From assembly GCA_002495675.1 (NCBI GenBank), contig DAGH01000018.1, forward strand, positions 28,249-73,762: DNA of 45,514 nt, written 5' to 3'. The notes under the pieces were generated by a model. It searched no databases. It saw only the letters and a program-made list of their open reading frames with translations, and was not told the DNA's origin. The first letter of the stretch is position 1, and each line of letters begins with the position of its first letter. Both the position numbers and the translations under genes were made by a program. Of this stretch, positions 7,552 through 16,786 are shown piece after piece. Source of the DNA: Euryarchaeota archaeon UBA182. GTDB lineage: Archaea; Thermoplasmatota; Poseidoniia; Poseidoniales; Thalassarchaeaceae.

Positions 7552-8556
7552 ATGCGAGTCATCTATGACTGGAGGTTGTCCAAGGTTATCGACGCCGATT
7601 TGAACGTTGTCGACGAGCTCCTGTGGACATCATCAAGGTCAAGCAAGTCGGTCGCCAGCAGAATGGAAGATTTACAGAAAGGTCGCCTGAGTCCAGAGGC
7701 CAGAATCCTGTGTTCAAGGTTCCCCGATGCCATTCCTGATGCAGTCGGTCATCTTACCCATGCTGATTGGCCTGATTTGACCGTGGAGGAACAACAACTC
7801 CTAGAATCAGCGGCTCATATACTGGCAAAGAGGGGCGTAGCGGAGGCTTCGGGAAGTATCGATCGAAGATTGGATATGTTAGTCTCTTCACAGTCTGAAT
7901 TACGATCAGCGTGGACCACCCTAGAGGCTAGGTGCATCGAATGGGTGGGACTGCTCCTCCCCTCCCTAGATTTAGACAAGGATAGAGAGAGAATCCCACA
8001 GGCCGTCTCAGATTCAACGGATCTGAGGGACGCTTCAGGCCGGTTGGACACAAGTCCCCCTCCTCATCCACCCTCAGAAGTCGAATGGAAGGCCATTCAA
8101 GACATCGGACAGAGATGTCTGGATGTAGCGAACAGCCTGACTTCCAGCGAGGAAGCGATCCGCACCATAGCCAGTGAATATCTACCGAGCCTTTCTAAGC
8201 TTGTAGGCCCGCTGGGGGCTGCAAAATTATGCGTCCTCGCAGGGGGAAGAGAGAGGCTTGCGAGAATGCCATCAGGGTCCATACAGGTTCTTGGGGCACA
8301 TGCAGCCATGGCCGCCCACCGTCGGGGGGCGCCCCCTCCGAAACACGGGTCTGTTATCTTCTCGATGCCACAAGTCAGCAGGTCTCCTCGATGGGTGAGG
8401 GGGAAAATAGCGAGATTTTTGGCAGGAAAGGCAAGTATAGCATCTAGATTGGATCATTTTGACGGAGAACCATGGACAGAAACAGAAATTGCGGAGATAC
8501 ACCAGTTATCAGAGGGAATAAAACAGAAATTCCCATCCCCCCCCAAGAGGATATAG
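7552..8556 (+). CDS. nop5: Archaeal Nop5 (Nop56/58), box C/D sRNP scaffold
   Basis: Nop5 binds fibrillarin through its N-terminal domain and the L7Ae-sRNA complex through its C-terminal Nop domain, to guide 2'-O-methylation of RNA. The Nop domain is clear: GPLGAAKLCVLAGG, then RLARMPSGSIQVLGAH, then GAPPPKHGSVIF and RGKIARFLAGKASIASRLD, which are the family's hallmark strings. The N-terminal part is poorly conserved, and the protein (334 residues from ATG 7552) is a little shorter than usual and lacks the Lys-rich tail common in the family. The frame opens at 7477, but the 25 extra residues have no family counterpart; MRVIYDW at 7552 matches a beta-strand start. Fibrillarin follows with one base between stop and start. 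Confidence 0.92.
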   Translation: MRVIYDWRLSKVIDADLNVVDELLWTSSRSSKSVASRMEDLQKGRLSPEARILCSRFPDAIPDAVGHLTHADWPDLTVEEQQLLESAAHILAKRGVAEASGSIDRRLDMLVSSQSELRSAWTTLEARCIEWVGLLLPSLDLDKDRERIPQAVSDSTDLRDASGRLDTSPPPHPPSEVEWKAIQDIGQRCLDVANSLTSSEEAIRTIASEYLPSLSKLVGPLGAAKLCVLAGGRERLARMPSGSIQVLGAHAAMAAHRRGAPPPKHGSVIFSMPQVSRSPRWVRGKIARFLAGKASIASRLDHFDGEPWTETEIAEIHQLSEGIKQKFPSPPKRI

Positions 8557-8557
8557 G

Positions 8558-9268
8558 GTGACAGAGATGCCCCGTCATGTCTCACTCGGCTGGGGAGTGA
8601 GAAAAGAGAAAGGTGGTTTGTGGACCAGAAATGCCGTTCGGGGGAAATCAGTAAGAGGTGAGCGTAGGAAGAGAGACGGCAGAATTGAGTGGAGGAAATG
8701 GGATAGTCGTCGATCGAAAGTTGCGGCCATGCTCATGAGGTCCAAGGTGGATCCCTCGACTCTAATTCCAAATCCAGGGTCCTTGTGCGTGTATTTGGGC
8801 GCCTCTAGTGGATCTACTGTTAGTCACTTACATGACCACGTATGTGGTGCAGGCAATCATCATGGAGGCAAAATTCTTGCAGTGGATATCTCTTCAAGAA
8901 TGATGCGAGATTTATTGACTCTGTGCAGTGCGAGGCCGGGCATCGTTCCGATACTTGGAGACGCCAGATACCCACTAAATCTTGCACCTTATCTCCCCAG
9001 GATGGCGGATTGGTTATTTCAGGATCTTAGCATGCCAGATCAAGCGAAGTCTTTCATCAAGTCGACATCTCACCTATTAGGAGAGGGGGGCCTTGGTATC
9101 ATCTCGATTAAAGCCGCCAGTGAGAGGTGGTCAACCGGGGGAGACGAGCAACATTTTGATGAGTCCGAAACCATCATCAAGTCAGCAGGCCATCTAAAAA
9201 TAATCGAGAGGATCGATCTGAGAGGATTAGAAGAACAACACATCGTAATTGTCGCTCAAAAAGTATGA
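8558..9268 (+). CDS. flpA: Fibrillarin-like 2'-O-methyltransferase (FlpA)
   Basis: FlpA is the SAM-dependent methyltransferase of box C/D sRNPs, acting on rRNA and tRNA riboses. The SAM site is visible as CVYLGASSGSTVSHLHDHV; downstream are ILAVDISSRMM (acidic residue for the SAM ribose), PILGDARYP (the D that contacts the base), WLFQDLSMP (catalytic Asp region), IISIKAAS (catalytic Lys) and LEEQHIVIVA (His near the C-terminus), so the catalytic set looks complete. The start is GTG 8558 with one base after the nop5 stop; ATG 8567 is three codons later and equally possible. The length of 236 residues fits the family. It is co-transcribed with nop5, as is common in archaea. Confidence 0.95.
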   Translation: MTEMPRHVSLGWGVRKEKGGLWTRNAVRGKSVRGERRKRDGRIEWRKWDSRRSKVAAMLMRSKVDPSTLIPNPGSLCVYLGASSGSTVSHLHDHVCGAGNHHGGKILAVDISSRMMRDLLTLCSARPGIVPILGDARYPLNLAPYLPRMADWLFQDLSMPDQAKSFIKSTSHLLGEGGLGIISIKAASERWSTGGDEQHFDESETIIKSAGHLKIIERIDLRGLEEQHIVIVAQKV

Positions 9269-9305
9269 CCCACAGTATATTCAAACTGGTTGACAACCAG
9301 AGCCC

Positions 9306-10199
9306 ATGCCCGAGCTACCCGAAGTGGAGACAGTCCGACGTGGTCTGGAAGAATCCCTACTCGGGCAAAGGATCTCGAGATTAATCACAAAAAGAGCGGA
9401 CTTGAGGTTCCCCATTCCTGCCGACATCCAGTCAAGGACAGAAAAAAAGGTAGTAATTTCCATAAGCAGAAAGGCCAAATTCCTTCTGATTACGCTCGAA
9501 GACGGTACGATTATTCTTAGTCATCTGGGCATGTCTGGCAGGTGGACGATAATTTCAGAGGACCTCAAATCTACTCCTGGAAGATTCGCCCACGGGGGGA
9601 TGATAGGAACTGGTGAGGGCCCTCACGACTGGGTCATTTTACAATTTGAGAATGGAACCGAGGCAGTCTACTCAGATCCTCGAAGATTCGGTTTCATTGA
9701 TGTCATAGCCCCGGGCAACGAGGGGTTTCATCCCATGTTGGAAAAACTCGGACCTGATCCACTGCCGAATACGCTAACTCCAGACATGCTCAACAAATCT
9801 CTGGTGGGAAGGAAGGCCCCTCTGAAGGCATCACTCTTGAATCAAGGTATCATCGCAGGACTCGGGAACATATACGTGTGTGAAGCCTTGAGTAGGGCTA
9901 GGCTTTCCCCGCGCAGGCGCTCAGGAACTATCGCCTCCGAACGAGGGCCAACAAACAGGATACATAGGCTAGTGAGTTCTATCCACGATGTCATCTCAGA
10001 AGCAATCGACGCAGGGGGCTCCACTCTGAATGATTACAGGGGTGTCCACGGGGAAGAAGCTCTAGGCTACTTCCCTTTGTCATTCCAAGTGTACGGGAGA
10101 GAGGGAGAGCCATGCCTGAATGAGGATTGCAGTGGGACTGTACAAAGATACGTCCAATCGGGCAGGTCAACATATTCATGCCCGACTTGTCAACGTTGA
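9306..10199 (+). CDS. mutM: Formamidopyrimidine-DNA glycosylase (Fpg/MutM)
   Basis: This bifunctional glycosylase/lyase removes oxidised purines such as 8-oxoguanine. The N-terminus MPELPEVETVRRGL carries the catalytic Pro2 and Glu3; HLGMSGRW is the conserved block that follows the beta-sandwich strands; YSDPRRFGF, then GIIAGLGNIYVCEALSRA is the helix-two-turn-helix region; NDYRGVHGEE includes the lesion loop; and a C4 zinc finger (CLNEDC ... CPTC) ends the protein. All catalytic parts are present and the length of 297 residues is slightly above the usual 270. The family is bacterial in origin, so a transfer into this archaeal line is likely (established knowledge). It follows flpA by 37 bases and its stop directly abuts the convergent SDR stop. 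Confidence 0.95.
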   Translation: MPELPEVETVRRGLEESLLGQRISRLITKRADLRFPIPADIQSRTEKKVVISISRKAKFLLITLEDGTIILSHLGMSGRWTIISEDLKSTPGRFAHGGMIGTGEGPHDWVILQFENGTEAVYSDPRRFGFIDVIAPGNEGFHPMLEKLGPDPLPNTLTPDMLNKSLVGRKAPLKASLLNQGIIAGLGNIYVCEALSRARLSPRRRSGTIASERGPTNRIHRLVSSIHDVISEAIDAGGSTLNDYRGVHGEEALGYFPLSFQVYGREGEPCLNEDCSGTVQRYVQSGRSTYSCPTCQR

Positions 10200-10955
10200 C
10201 TATCTCATCATCAAGCTGGCTTTGACTATAATCAACTGAATGCGAATAGGTAAGATACGTGCAAACATGGGGATGAACCGGTTTATCATACCCGGAATGA
10301 CCTCTCTACGACCTTTCATCATCGCCCGAACAGCCTTCTTCGCGACACTTTTCGCTGGAAGTGAACTCCAAATTTCGACCCCGGTCAACTTCATCCCAGA
10401 AGTTGATTGAAATCCAGTTTCAACGTACCCTGGACACAATGCTGTGACTGTGACCCCACTCCCCTTCAATTCTGCACTCATGGCACGAGATAGTGAGAGA
10501 ACATACGCTTTGCTGGCACAATAAACAGCCAACCCTGGTCCAGGTTGGAATGCTGCGATAGAGGCGACATTCAGAATTTTGCCCTTCCCCCTCATCCTCA
10601 TACTAGTTGAATGATGATGTCCTAGCTTCGTCAAGGCTCGTATGTTCACATCGACGATCCCTAGCAGTTTATCGGGGTCTTGGTCAGCTACCCTACCATA
10701 CAACCCATATCCGGCGTTGTTGACAAGTATATCCAACTCACCTGCCTCCTCTATCAAAAAATCTACCCCTGATTCAGTGGACAGGTCTGCTATGACTACC
10801 TTAACATCAACTACTCCAATCAGCTCTTTTTCTAAGTCCCTCAGAGGCTCTTCGCGCCTTCCTGAGATAATCAGACTATCTACCATGGGCGCCAATGTGC
10901 GTGCTATTTCCCGTCCAATCCCGCTAGATGCTCCTGTGACGAGTGCGGAAGACAT
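10200..10955 (-). CDS. Short-chain dehydrogenase/reductase
   Basis: A classical SDR of 251 residues. It has the NAD(P) site TGASSGIG near the N-terminus, an Arg-Arg pair after the second strand (SGRRE) that favours NADP, NNAG, and the catalytic triad Ser (NVASIAAF), Tyr-x-x-x-Lys (YCASK). A C-terminal hydrophobic, basic stretch (about residues 220-250, MINRFIPMFARILPIRIQLIIV) is unusual for soluble SDRs and could be membrane-associated, as in fungal and bacterial keto-reductases of lipid metabolism. The substrate cannot be told. It is the last gene of the leftward acyl-CoA run, 24 bases after the IcmF stop. Its stop codon touches that of mutM with no base between. Confidence 0.9.
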   Translation of the reverse strand: MSSALVTGASSGIGREIARTLAPMVDSLIISGRREEPLRDLEKELIGVVDVKVVIADLSTESGVDFLIEEAGELDILVNNAGYGLYGRVADQDPDKLLGIVDVNIRALTKLGHHHSTSMRMRGKGKILNVASIAAFQPGPGLAVYCASKAYVLSLSRAMSAELKGSGVTVTALCPGYVETGFQSTSGMKLTGVEIWSSLPAKSVAKKAVRAMMKGRREVIPGMINRFIPMFARILPIRIQLIIVKASLMMR

Positions 10956-10979
10956 GGTATATCAACAAAATCTAGGGCC

Positions 10980-13900
10980 CTACATATTTCTTCTGAATTG
11001 GCCACCGGTCTCGAATAGAGCCTCTGTGACTTGGCCAACGGTACAATACTCAACGATATCCATCATCACCTCGAAGAGGTTCCCTCCTTCTCTAGCTGTG
11101 TTCTTCAGGCGCTCGATCCCCATCTCCGCTTCTTTGGCGTGTCTTTTTCTGAAATCCTCATTTCTGAGAATTACCATTCTTTTCTCATCGCCATCAGATC
11201 GTGTGACATCAAGGTCGAATGAATCAGCCTCATCGGCTGAGAGGCTCTTTGAATCAGGATCTTGGAATGTGTTTACTCCAATAATAGGGATGTCGCCCGT
11301 ATGCTTTCTGTGTTCGTATATCATCGACTCATCTTGAATTCGATTCCTCTGATAATTAACCTCCAGGGACCCCAAAACCCCCCCTCTTCGATTCATTTCT
11401 TCAAATATTTTCAGTATCTGACCCTCGACATTCTCAGTTAGCCATGTGGTTATGTGTGAACCTTGTAGGGGATTCTCATTTTGCAACAATCCATATTCCT
11501 TGGATAAAATGAGTTGGATTGCAACTGCATCCCTGACGGTTTCCTCCGTGGGAGTGCCGAATGCCTCATCCCTGCTATTGGTATGGAGGGAGTTTGCATT
11601 ATCGGCCAATGCATAAAGAGCTTGAAGGGTAGTTCGGTAGTCATTCCATGTGTACTCTTGAGCGTGCAGTGATCTTCCTGAGGACTGGATGTGATACTTG
11701 AGTTTCTGACCTCTCTCACCCACATTATACATCTCGCGCATCGCTATCGACCATATACGTCTCGCGACCCTGCCGATTACGACATATTCTGGGTCCATGC
11801 CATTTGAGAAGAACCAAGAGAAATTCCGTAGGAACTTATCGGGGTTGAGACCTCTTGCCTTGAATAATTCGACGTAAGTGAGGCCATTAGCCAGCGTGAG
11901 GGCGGCCTGTGTAATTGGATTGGCCCCTGCCTCTGCAATGTGATAACCAGATATGCTTACGAAGTAATGATTCCTTATGCTATTGTTGACATAGAACTCA
12001 GCAACATCACCCATCATTCTGAGGGACGTGTCCAGATTGAATACGAGGGTGTTCTGACCCATTGCCTCTTTGAGTTGGTCCGCCTGAACGGTGCCTCTTA
12101 CGTTCGAGAGGGTGAAAGCCTTGATCTCCTCAACCTCGGTTGGATCCGGCTCCCTCCCGTTTTCTTTCGCAAAAATCCTGATTTGTTGTCGTTGAGCGAC
12201 ACGGAAGAAGGCTGCCAAGTGCCACCAATAGTTCCCATTTATTGTCATCGAGACACTAGTCTCCGGAGCACAGAGATTGAATCCATCAAACAATCTTTCC
12301 ATCTCGTCAATGGTGCTTATTGAGACTCCGGATTCACAGACTTTCCCGAATATGTCTAGTTGTGTGGCGGGGTCGTGACCGTACAGGCTGGGTGAGTCGA
12401 AGGCAACAGAGAGCCTATTGAAAGGTTGATCGTTTGCCAGAAAATGATATCTCTCATTGGTCCTCTCAGCAGAACCCTCGCCTGCAAACATCCGAACTGG
12501 AAGCTCGTCCTCACGTTTGAAAGGAAAAACACCGGCGGTGTATGGAAAGGCACCGGGCAGGTTTTCCGACCGTATCCACCTAACGCGATCCCCCCAATCC
12601 GACGCTGTGGGGAGTGCTACCCTTGGGAGGTCCAACCCCGACAGGGTCTTCTTGGTGGTATTGACCTCTATCTTGTTTCCTCTGACGAGGTAATCCGTCT
12701 TTCCGGAAGAGTAATCCTCGGAGACTTGGTCTAACAGGCTCAGACTATCTATGACCTCCTGACCCAATTCTGCCCTGAGTCTGTCAGCTTCCTCTTGCAG
12801 ATCCAAAGACGCCTCCATTTTACCAGAATCCCTCATCCTCGAGGCGGAGTTCTCCAAGTCTTGAATGGAGCTAGCAAGAATCGCCTGAGCCTCAGTCTCA
12901 TTGTGATAATCTCTGATGCACTTTGATACCTCTGACAGATAACCGTGACGAGATGGGGGTAATGGCTGGGACCGCTCAGGTAGCCCATCATCGGACATCC
13001 GGGCCTCTGACGCGATGAATTGCGTTGAGAATCTCTCGTTGATAAGAGTAGAAACCTCTTCCCAGAGCCTGTCCACCCCTGCATCCGCAAATCGACTAGC
13101 CACTGTCGGGATCACGGGAAGATCTGAATCATCATGATCCCACAATTCTCGATTTCTCCGAACTTGTTTTCTAATTTCCAATAAGGCGTCTTCTGCCCCC
13201 GGACGGTCAAACTTGTTCAGCACAACGATGTCCGCGAAATCCAGTGCTGCTAGTTTTTCCAGTTGGCTTGGTGCCCCGTATTCCCTGGTGGTCACATACA
13301 GCGAGACGTCCGATATGTCTGTGATGGCGTCATCACCCTGTCCGATACCACTCGTCTCGACAATTAGTAGGTCAAAGCCGACCGATTTGCAGACCTCGAT
13401 GGACCTTCCAATGGCGTTAGAGAGCTCCCTGCCGCTATCCCTGCTGGCAAACGACCTCATGAAAGCCCCATCCTTTCTCAGCGAGTTCATCCGTATTCTA
13501 TCGCCAAGCAAGGCCCCGCCCGTCCTTTTCCTAGTGGGGTCTGTCGCTAATAGCGCTATCTTGGTGTTGGGATTGTCCCTCATTATTCTGAGCACCAACT
13601 CATCCGTGAGGCTCGATTTGCCAGCCCCCCCGGTTCCAGTCAGTCCGATAACAGGGCAGGCACCTTTCTCCACAGCAGTGCCCCCATGGAGGTTCAATCC
13701 ATGGTTTTCGGCATAAGTTAGCAGTCTGGATACCCCTCCTTGGTCATCGCAGGTAATATGCTCTAGGTTGACAAACCTCGATTCTGAGTTCAGGTCAAGA
13801 TCTGAGACGAGCCCGATCGCGTCTTGAACCATGCCGGTCAGACCCAGCTCCCTACCGTCGTCCGGAGAGTAAATTCTCGCGATCCCTGAGTCACGAAGGT

Positions 13901-14255
13901 GCCTTATCTCAGATGGGAGTATAGTGCCCCCACCCCCACCGACTAGAACGACATGACCAAAGCCAGCAGCATCGAGAATGTTTTTTGTATGTGTGAACAT
14001 TTCCACCGCACCTCCTTGGTAGGATGTGATTGCGATGAGGTGCGCGTCTTCTTGTATGGCAGCCTTGGCCACGTCCTCGGCACTCCTATCATGGCCTAGG
14101 TGAATCACTTCACAGCCCATTGATTGAAAGATTCTCCTAAATATCCCGATGGCAGCATCATGGCCATCGAAAATGGCAGCCGCAGTGATCACCCTGATAG
14201 GCACGTCCCTACGTTTTTTTTTCGTAGTTCCTCTTGTTGAGTTCGTACTCGCCAC
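10980..14255 (-). CDS. icmF: Fused isobutyryl-CoA mutase IcmF (B12 domain - GTPase - mutase)
   Basis: IcmF interconverts isobutyryl-CoA and n-butyryl-CoA (some also act on pivalyl- or isovaleryl-CoA), using adenosyl-B12. Order of domains: N-terminal B12-binding domain (residues about 18-150) with FDGHDAAIG; His32 is the lower axial ligand; then a MeaI-type G-domain (about 200-430) with Walker A GLTGTGGAGKSS at 204-215, an NKFD motif and a DPTRK loop; then a linker; then the mutase barrel from about 560, with the substrate-loop NLPGAFPYTAGVFPF and FAGEG typical of IcmF rather than methylmalonyl-CoA mutase (which has an APY.T pattern). The length of 1,091 residues matches fused IcmF. The G-domain acts as chaperone for cofactor loading. 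Neighbours (acyl-CoA synthetase, SDR, LysE) support branched-chain acyl-CoA use. The real substrate needs assay. Confidence 0.95.
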   Translation of the reverse strand: MASTNSTRGTTKKKRRDVPIRVITAAAIFDGHDAAIGIFRRIFQSMGCEVIHLGHDRSAEDVAKAAIQEDAHLIAITSYQGGAVEMFTHTKNILDAAGFGHVVLVGGGGGTILPSEIRHLRDSGIARIYSPDDGRELGLTGMVQDAIGLVSDLDLNSESRFVNLEHITCDDQGGVSRLLTYAENHGLNLHGGTAVEKGACPVIGLTGTGGAGKSSLTDELVLRIMRDNPNTKIALLATDPTRKRTGGALLGDRIRMNSLRKDGAFMRSFASRDSGRELSNAIGRSIEVCKSVGFDLLIVETSGIGQGDDAITDISDVSLYVTTREYGAPSQLEKLAALDFADIVVLNKFDRPGAEDALLEIRKQVRRNRELWDHDDSDLPVIPTVASRFADAGVDRLWEEVSTLINERFSTQFIASEARMSDDGLPERSQPLPPSRHGYLSEVSKCIRDYHNETEAQAILASSIQDLENSASRMRDSGKMEASLDLQEEADRLRAELGQEVIDSLSLLDQVSEDYSSGKTDYLVRGNKIEVNTTKKTLSGLDLPRVALPTASDWGDRVRWIRSENLPGAFPYTAGVFPFKREDELPVRMFAGEGSAERTNERYHFLANDQPFNRLSVAFDSPSLYGHDPATQLDIFGKVCESGVSISTIDEMERLFDGFNLCAPETSVSMTINGNYWWHLAAFFRVAQRQQIRIFAKENGREPDPTEVEEIKAFTLSNVRGTVQADQLKEAMGQNTLVFNLDTSLRMMGDVAEFYVNNSIRNHYFVSISGYHIAEAGANPITQAALTLANGLTYVELFKARGLNPDKFLRNFSWFFSNGMDPEYVVIGRVARRIWSIAMREMYNVGERGQKLKYHIQSSGRSLHAQEYTWNDYRTTLQALYALADNANSLHTNSRDEAFGTPTEETVRDAVAIQLILSKEYGLLQNENPLQGSHITTWLTENVEGQILKIFEEMNRRGGVLGSLEVNYQRNRIQDESMIYEHRKHTGDIPIIGVNTFQDPDSKSLSADEADSFDLDVTRSDGDEKRMVILRNEDFRKRHAKEAEMGIERLKNTAREGGNLFEVMMDIVEYCTVGQVTEALFETGGQFRRNM

Positions 14256-14312
14256 ACCACCCCGGTGATGCTCCTAGCAATGACCTCATCGGATGTTTGA
14301 GTGTTTTTTCTC

Positions 14313-14936
14313 TCAAAGCGCACCAGTTACTAGCAGACCGGCAAAGACGAACATCAAAACTCCCATTGCACCATCGACAACGTGGGCCTTTCTGCGTAGA
14401 GTGTTGATCGTGTCCCCCTTTGAGAGAAATGAAGCGACTGTGACATACCAAGTCCCATCAATGACCATACCTAGAATTCCCATTCCGATAAGGGTACTGA
14501 GTACGACATCAGCCTCTATAAATGGGGAATACAATGCCAGCATCCAAGCCAATATCTTTGGGTTGAAGATGGCAATGAAGAACCCCTGGAGAAAACCAGT
14601 GGCCCCATTCGACTCAATCTCAACGAGCCCATCAGTGTCCTTGGGCCCATTTATTGCATGACTGAGGAATGTAATTCCCAACCACAGTAAAATCAGGGTT
14701 CCTCCCCACTTTAGTAATACCTCCACCCCTGAGTGAACAGACAGTGCAGTGGCAAGTCCCAAGGCGGCTGTGAAGGCGTATATCCCAAATCCAATTCCAT
14801 GTCCGATCCCCGTGGCTATACCTTGCTTACGCCCACCTGAAATGGTGTTCCTGAGAACAACAGCAAGAGAGGGCCCCGGACTCATTGCCCCGAGGGTGAA
14901 AACCATGGTCAAGGCTAGCCAAGCCTCTGGACTCAA
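14313..14936 (-). CDS. LysE/RhtB-family exporter (first copy)
   Basis: This 207-residue protein has six hydrophobic segments and the LysE-family N-terminal signature (MSPGPSLAVVLRN near residues 18-30). The family exports amino acids (lysine, arginine, homoserine, threonine) or other small polar molecules across the cell membrane. The central NPKILAW loop and GGTLILLWLGI helix are typical. It lies 17 bases after the acyl-CoA synthetase stop and 57 bases before IcmF, in the same direction, so it is probably in the same transcript. A second LysE member is at 32013-32621. The substrate is unknown. Confidence 0.9.
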   Translation of the reverse strand: MSPEAWLALTMVFTLGAMSPGPSLAVVLRNTISGGRKQGIATGIGHGIGFGIYAFTAALGLATALSVHSGVEVLLKWGGTLILLWLGITFLSHAINGPKDTDGLVEIESNGATGFLQGFFIAIFNPKILAWMLALYSPFIEADVVLSTLIGMGILGMVIDGTWYVTVASFLSKGDTINTLRRKAHVVDGAMGVLMFVFAGLLVTGAL

Positions 14937-14953
14937 TCAAACCACACTCTCGC

Positions 14954-16744
14954 TCAAGAGTACATTCTCTCTATTTCCTCAGCCCAGTTTTCACGTATCT
15001 GCTTTCGGCGAATCTTTAGGGTTGGGGTCAACTCACCATGGTCGACGGAGAAGTCTCTTGGTAGGATCGTGAACTTGCGAACTTGCTCAGGAGGTGCGAA
15101 CTGATTGTTCAGTTCTTTCACCTTGGCGTCTATCATCTCGTATAGATTCTCAACTTCCTTTTCAACGCTGGATCCCTTGCCCTCTAGCTCCGCAATTTGC
15201 TTTGCTGGATCCTTGGGGACCTCCTGCGCATCCACACCGTGGTGGTCTCGCAACACGGCTCCGATATCCAAAGTCAACAACGCAGAGCAGAATTTCCTCT
15301 GATCTCCGACTAAGAAGCACTGCGAAACCTCGGGTATTGATTTCATTGTCTCCTCGATTACAAGAGGGGCTATGTTTTTCCCGCCGGAGTTGACGTAGAT
15401 CTCCTTCTTTCGGCCAGTGATGTACACGAAACCGTCCTCGTCGATCTTGCCGATGTCTCCTGACATCAGCCATCCATCTTCAGTCATCGTTTCGGCCGTT
15501 GCCTCCTCATTCTGGAAATATCCCTTCATGACGTGGCGACCTCGGAAAAGGATCTCACCATCATCTGCCAATTTCAATTCGGTTCCCCCGAAGGCCTTTC
15601 CAACACTCCCAATCTTGTTGGCACTGCCATGCCCAAGTGTCGCACCTGCTGTGGTCTCTGTCATCCCATAGCCCTCGTAAACTGGAATTCCGAATTTGTG
15701 GAAGAACCGGAGTATGTCAGGGTTGATTGGGGCCGCGCCTGTGACTGCAAACCTCACATTGCTCATGCCGACAGCCTCTCTGGCCTTTCCTTTCAGATAA
15801 CCTCCAATCAGTGGCAGGCCGCTGAGGGTTTTGAGTGCCCCGGAACCAAATTTGGAAAAGAGGCTCGAGTATATTTTCTCATAGATCCTGGGGACGCCAA
15901 TGAATAGGTGTGGCTGCACCTTTTTCGCATAGTCCACAACATGGAGAGCGTTGTCCACAACATGCATATGGATGGCTGATCTGCACCACAAGTGGTTGTC
16001 AACCAATTGTCCGAATACGTGAGCCAAAGGCAGCCAGGAAACGTAGTTCTCACCTTGATTAAGGGTAATTATCCGGTCAACCTCGGAGAGCTCAGCATCC
16101 CAGTTGTCATGTGTGAGCATGACCCCCTTCGGATTTCCAGTTGTCCCAGAGGTGTAGATAAGTGCCGCGAGGTCGTTCGGCTCAATGCCATCGATCCTGG
16201 AGTGAACTTCAGAATCCGTCATGTCCTTGCCCATTTCAAGAAAATCAGTCCAAGAGATCGCCATTTCATGGTCTATCGGCTCGACCCCATCTAAAGTCAC
16301 TACACACTCGACATCTGGTAGGTTCTCGAGTATCTTCGCGAATCTTCGACTAGGGGTCTTTTCAGGGTCCCCTCCCGATTGGGGGTTGTCGCCTATGATC
16401 ACAACCTTTGAGCCTGAGTCTCCGATGACCCACTCAACCTCCTCGGGAGAACAGGTGTGATACACTCCGACACCTACGCCATTCGTCATTTGTGTGGCTC
16501 CATAACATGAGTACCACTCGGGGCGGTTGTAGGCATAGATGCTCATGCGGTCCCCTTTTTCAAAGCCCATTGACATAAGCGATTTCGATACCGAAACCAC
16601 CTCATCTGAGAACTGCTTCCATGTTTTCGTGTCCCATTCCCAACTGCCATCCGAGGCAATTCCCGCTTTTACAGAGAGGGCTGGTTCATTGGCGTACAAT
16701 TCGGCGTTCCTGAGCAAGTTCCGGGGCGTCAGTGTGATGGTCAT
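14954..16744 (-). CDS. Long-chain acyl-CoA synthetase (AMP-forming)
   Basis: This enzyme activates fatty acids to acyl-CoA through an acyl-adenylate. The AMP-binding signature LIYTSGTTGNPKGVMLTH is intact, followed by YEGYGMTETTAGA, the hinge region GWLMSGDIGKIDEDGF, then ITGRKKE, and near the C-terminus PTLKIRRKQI with the lysine that contacts the adenylate. The layout resembles long-chain (FadD15/FAA-like) synthetases. Of two in-frame ATGs (16777 and 16744), 16744 is preferred since a TATA-like GGTTATACG lies about 27 bases upstream of it, and because the first conserved residues (LTPRNLL) follow at once; this gives 596 residues. It begins the acyl-CoA part of the leftward run. A 16-base palindrome sits in its promoter. 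Confidence 0.93.
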   Translation of the reverse strand: MTITLTPRNLLRNAELYANEPALSVKAGIASDGSWEWDTKTWKQFSDEVVSVSKSLMSMGFEKGDRMSIYAYNRPEWYSCYGATQMTNGVGVGVYHTCSPEEVEWVIGDSGSKVVIIGDNPQSGGDPEKTPSRRFAKILENLPDVECVVTLDGVEPIDHEMAISWTDFLEMGKDMTDSEVHSRIDGIEPNDLAALIYTSGTTGNPKGVMLTHDNWDAELSEVDRIITLNQGENYVSWLPLAHVFGQLVDNHLWCRSAIHMHVVDNALHVVDYAKKVQPHLFIGVPRIYEKIYSSLFSKFGSGALKTLSGLPLIGGYLKGKAREAVGMSNVRFAVTGAAPINPDILRFFHKFGIPVYEGYGMTETTAGATLGHGSANKIGSVGKAFGGTELKLADDGEILFRGRHVMKGYFQNEEATAETMTEDGWLMSGDIGKIDEDGFVYITGRKKEIYVNSGGKNIAPLVIEETMKSIPEVSQCFLVGDQRKFCSALLTLDIGAVLRDHHGVDAQEVPKDPAKQIAELEGKGSSVEKEVENLYEMIDAKVKELNNQFAPPEQVRKFTILPRDFSVDHGELTPTLKIRRKQIRENWAEEIERMYS

Positions 16745-16750
16745 CACCCA

Positions 16751-16766
16751 GTGTAGCGTACTACAC
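16751..16766 (-). promoter_or_regulatory. Palindrome GTGTAG-CGTA-CTACAC, possible operator
   Basis: A perfect 6-base inverted repeat with a 4-base spacer lies between the TATA-like box (16767-16775) and ATG 16744 of the acyl-CoA synthetase. If the transcript is leaderless the palindrome covers about -7 to -22, a typical place for a repressor to block transcription. It is not followed by a T-run, so a terminator for the upstream UDG gene is less likely, though a hairpin cannot be excluded. Confidence 0.45.
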
Positions 16767-16775
16767 CGTATAACC
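16767..16775 (-). promoter_or_regulatory. TATA-like box of the acyl-CoA synthetase gene
   Basis: On the minus strand the sequence GGTTATACG has its centre about 27 bases before ATG 16744, the normal archaeal spacing for a leaderless transcript. It is the main reason to prefer ATG 16744 over 16777. Confidence 0.45.
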
Positions 16776-16786
16776 ATATTCCGTAA

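Noticed and set aside
10190..10210. Terminator between mutM and the SDR gene
   Set aside because: The two stop codons touch (10197-10199 and 10200-10202), so no room for a separate terminator; none was visible in the flanks.
13213..13716. Plus-strand frame of 167 codons inside icmF
   Set aside because: Ser-rich shadow of the G-domain coding strand, no motif.
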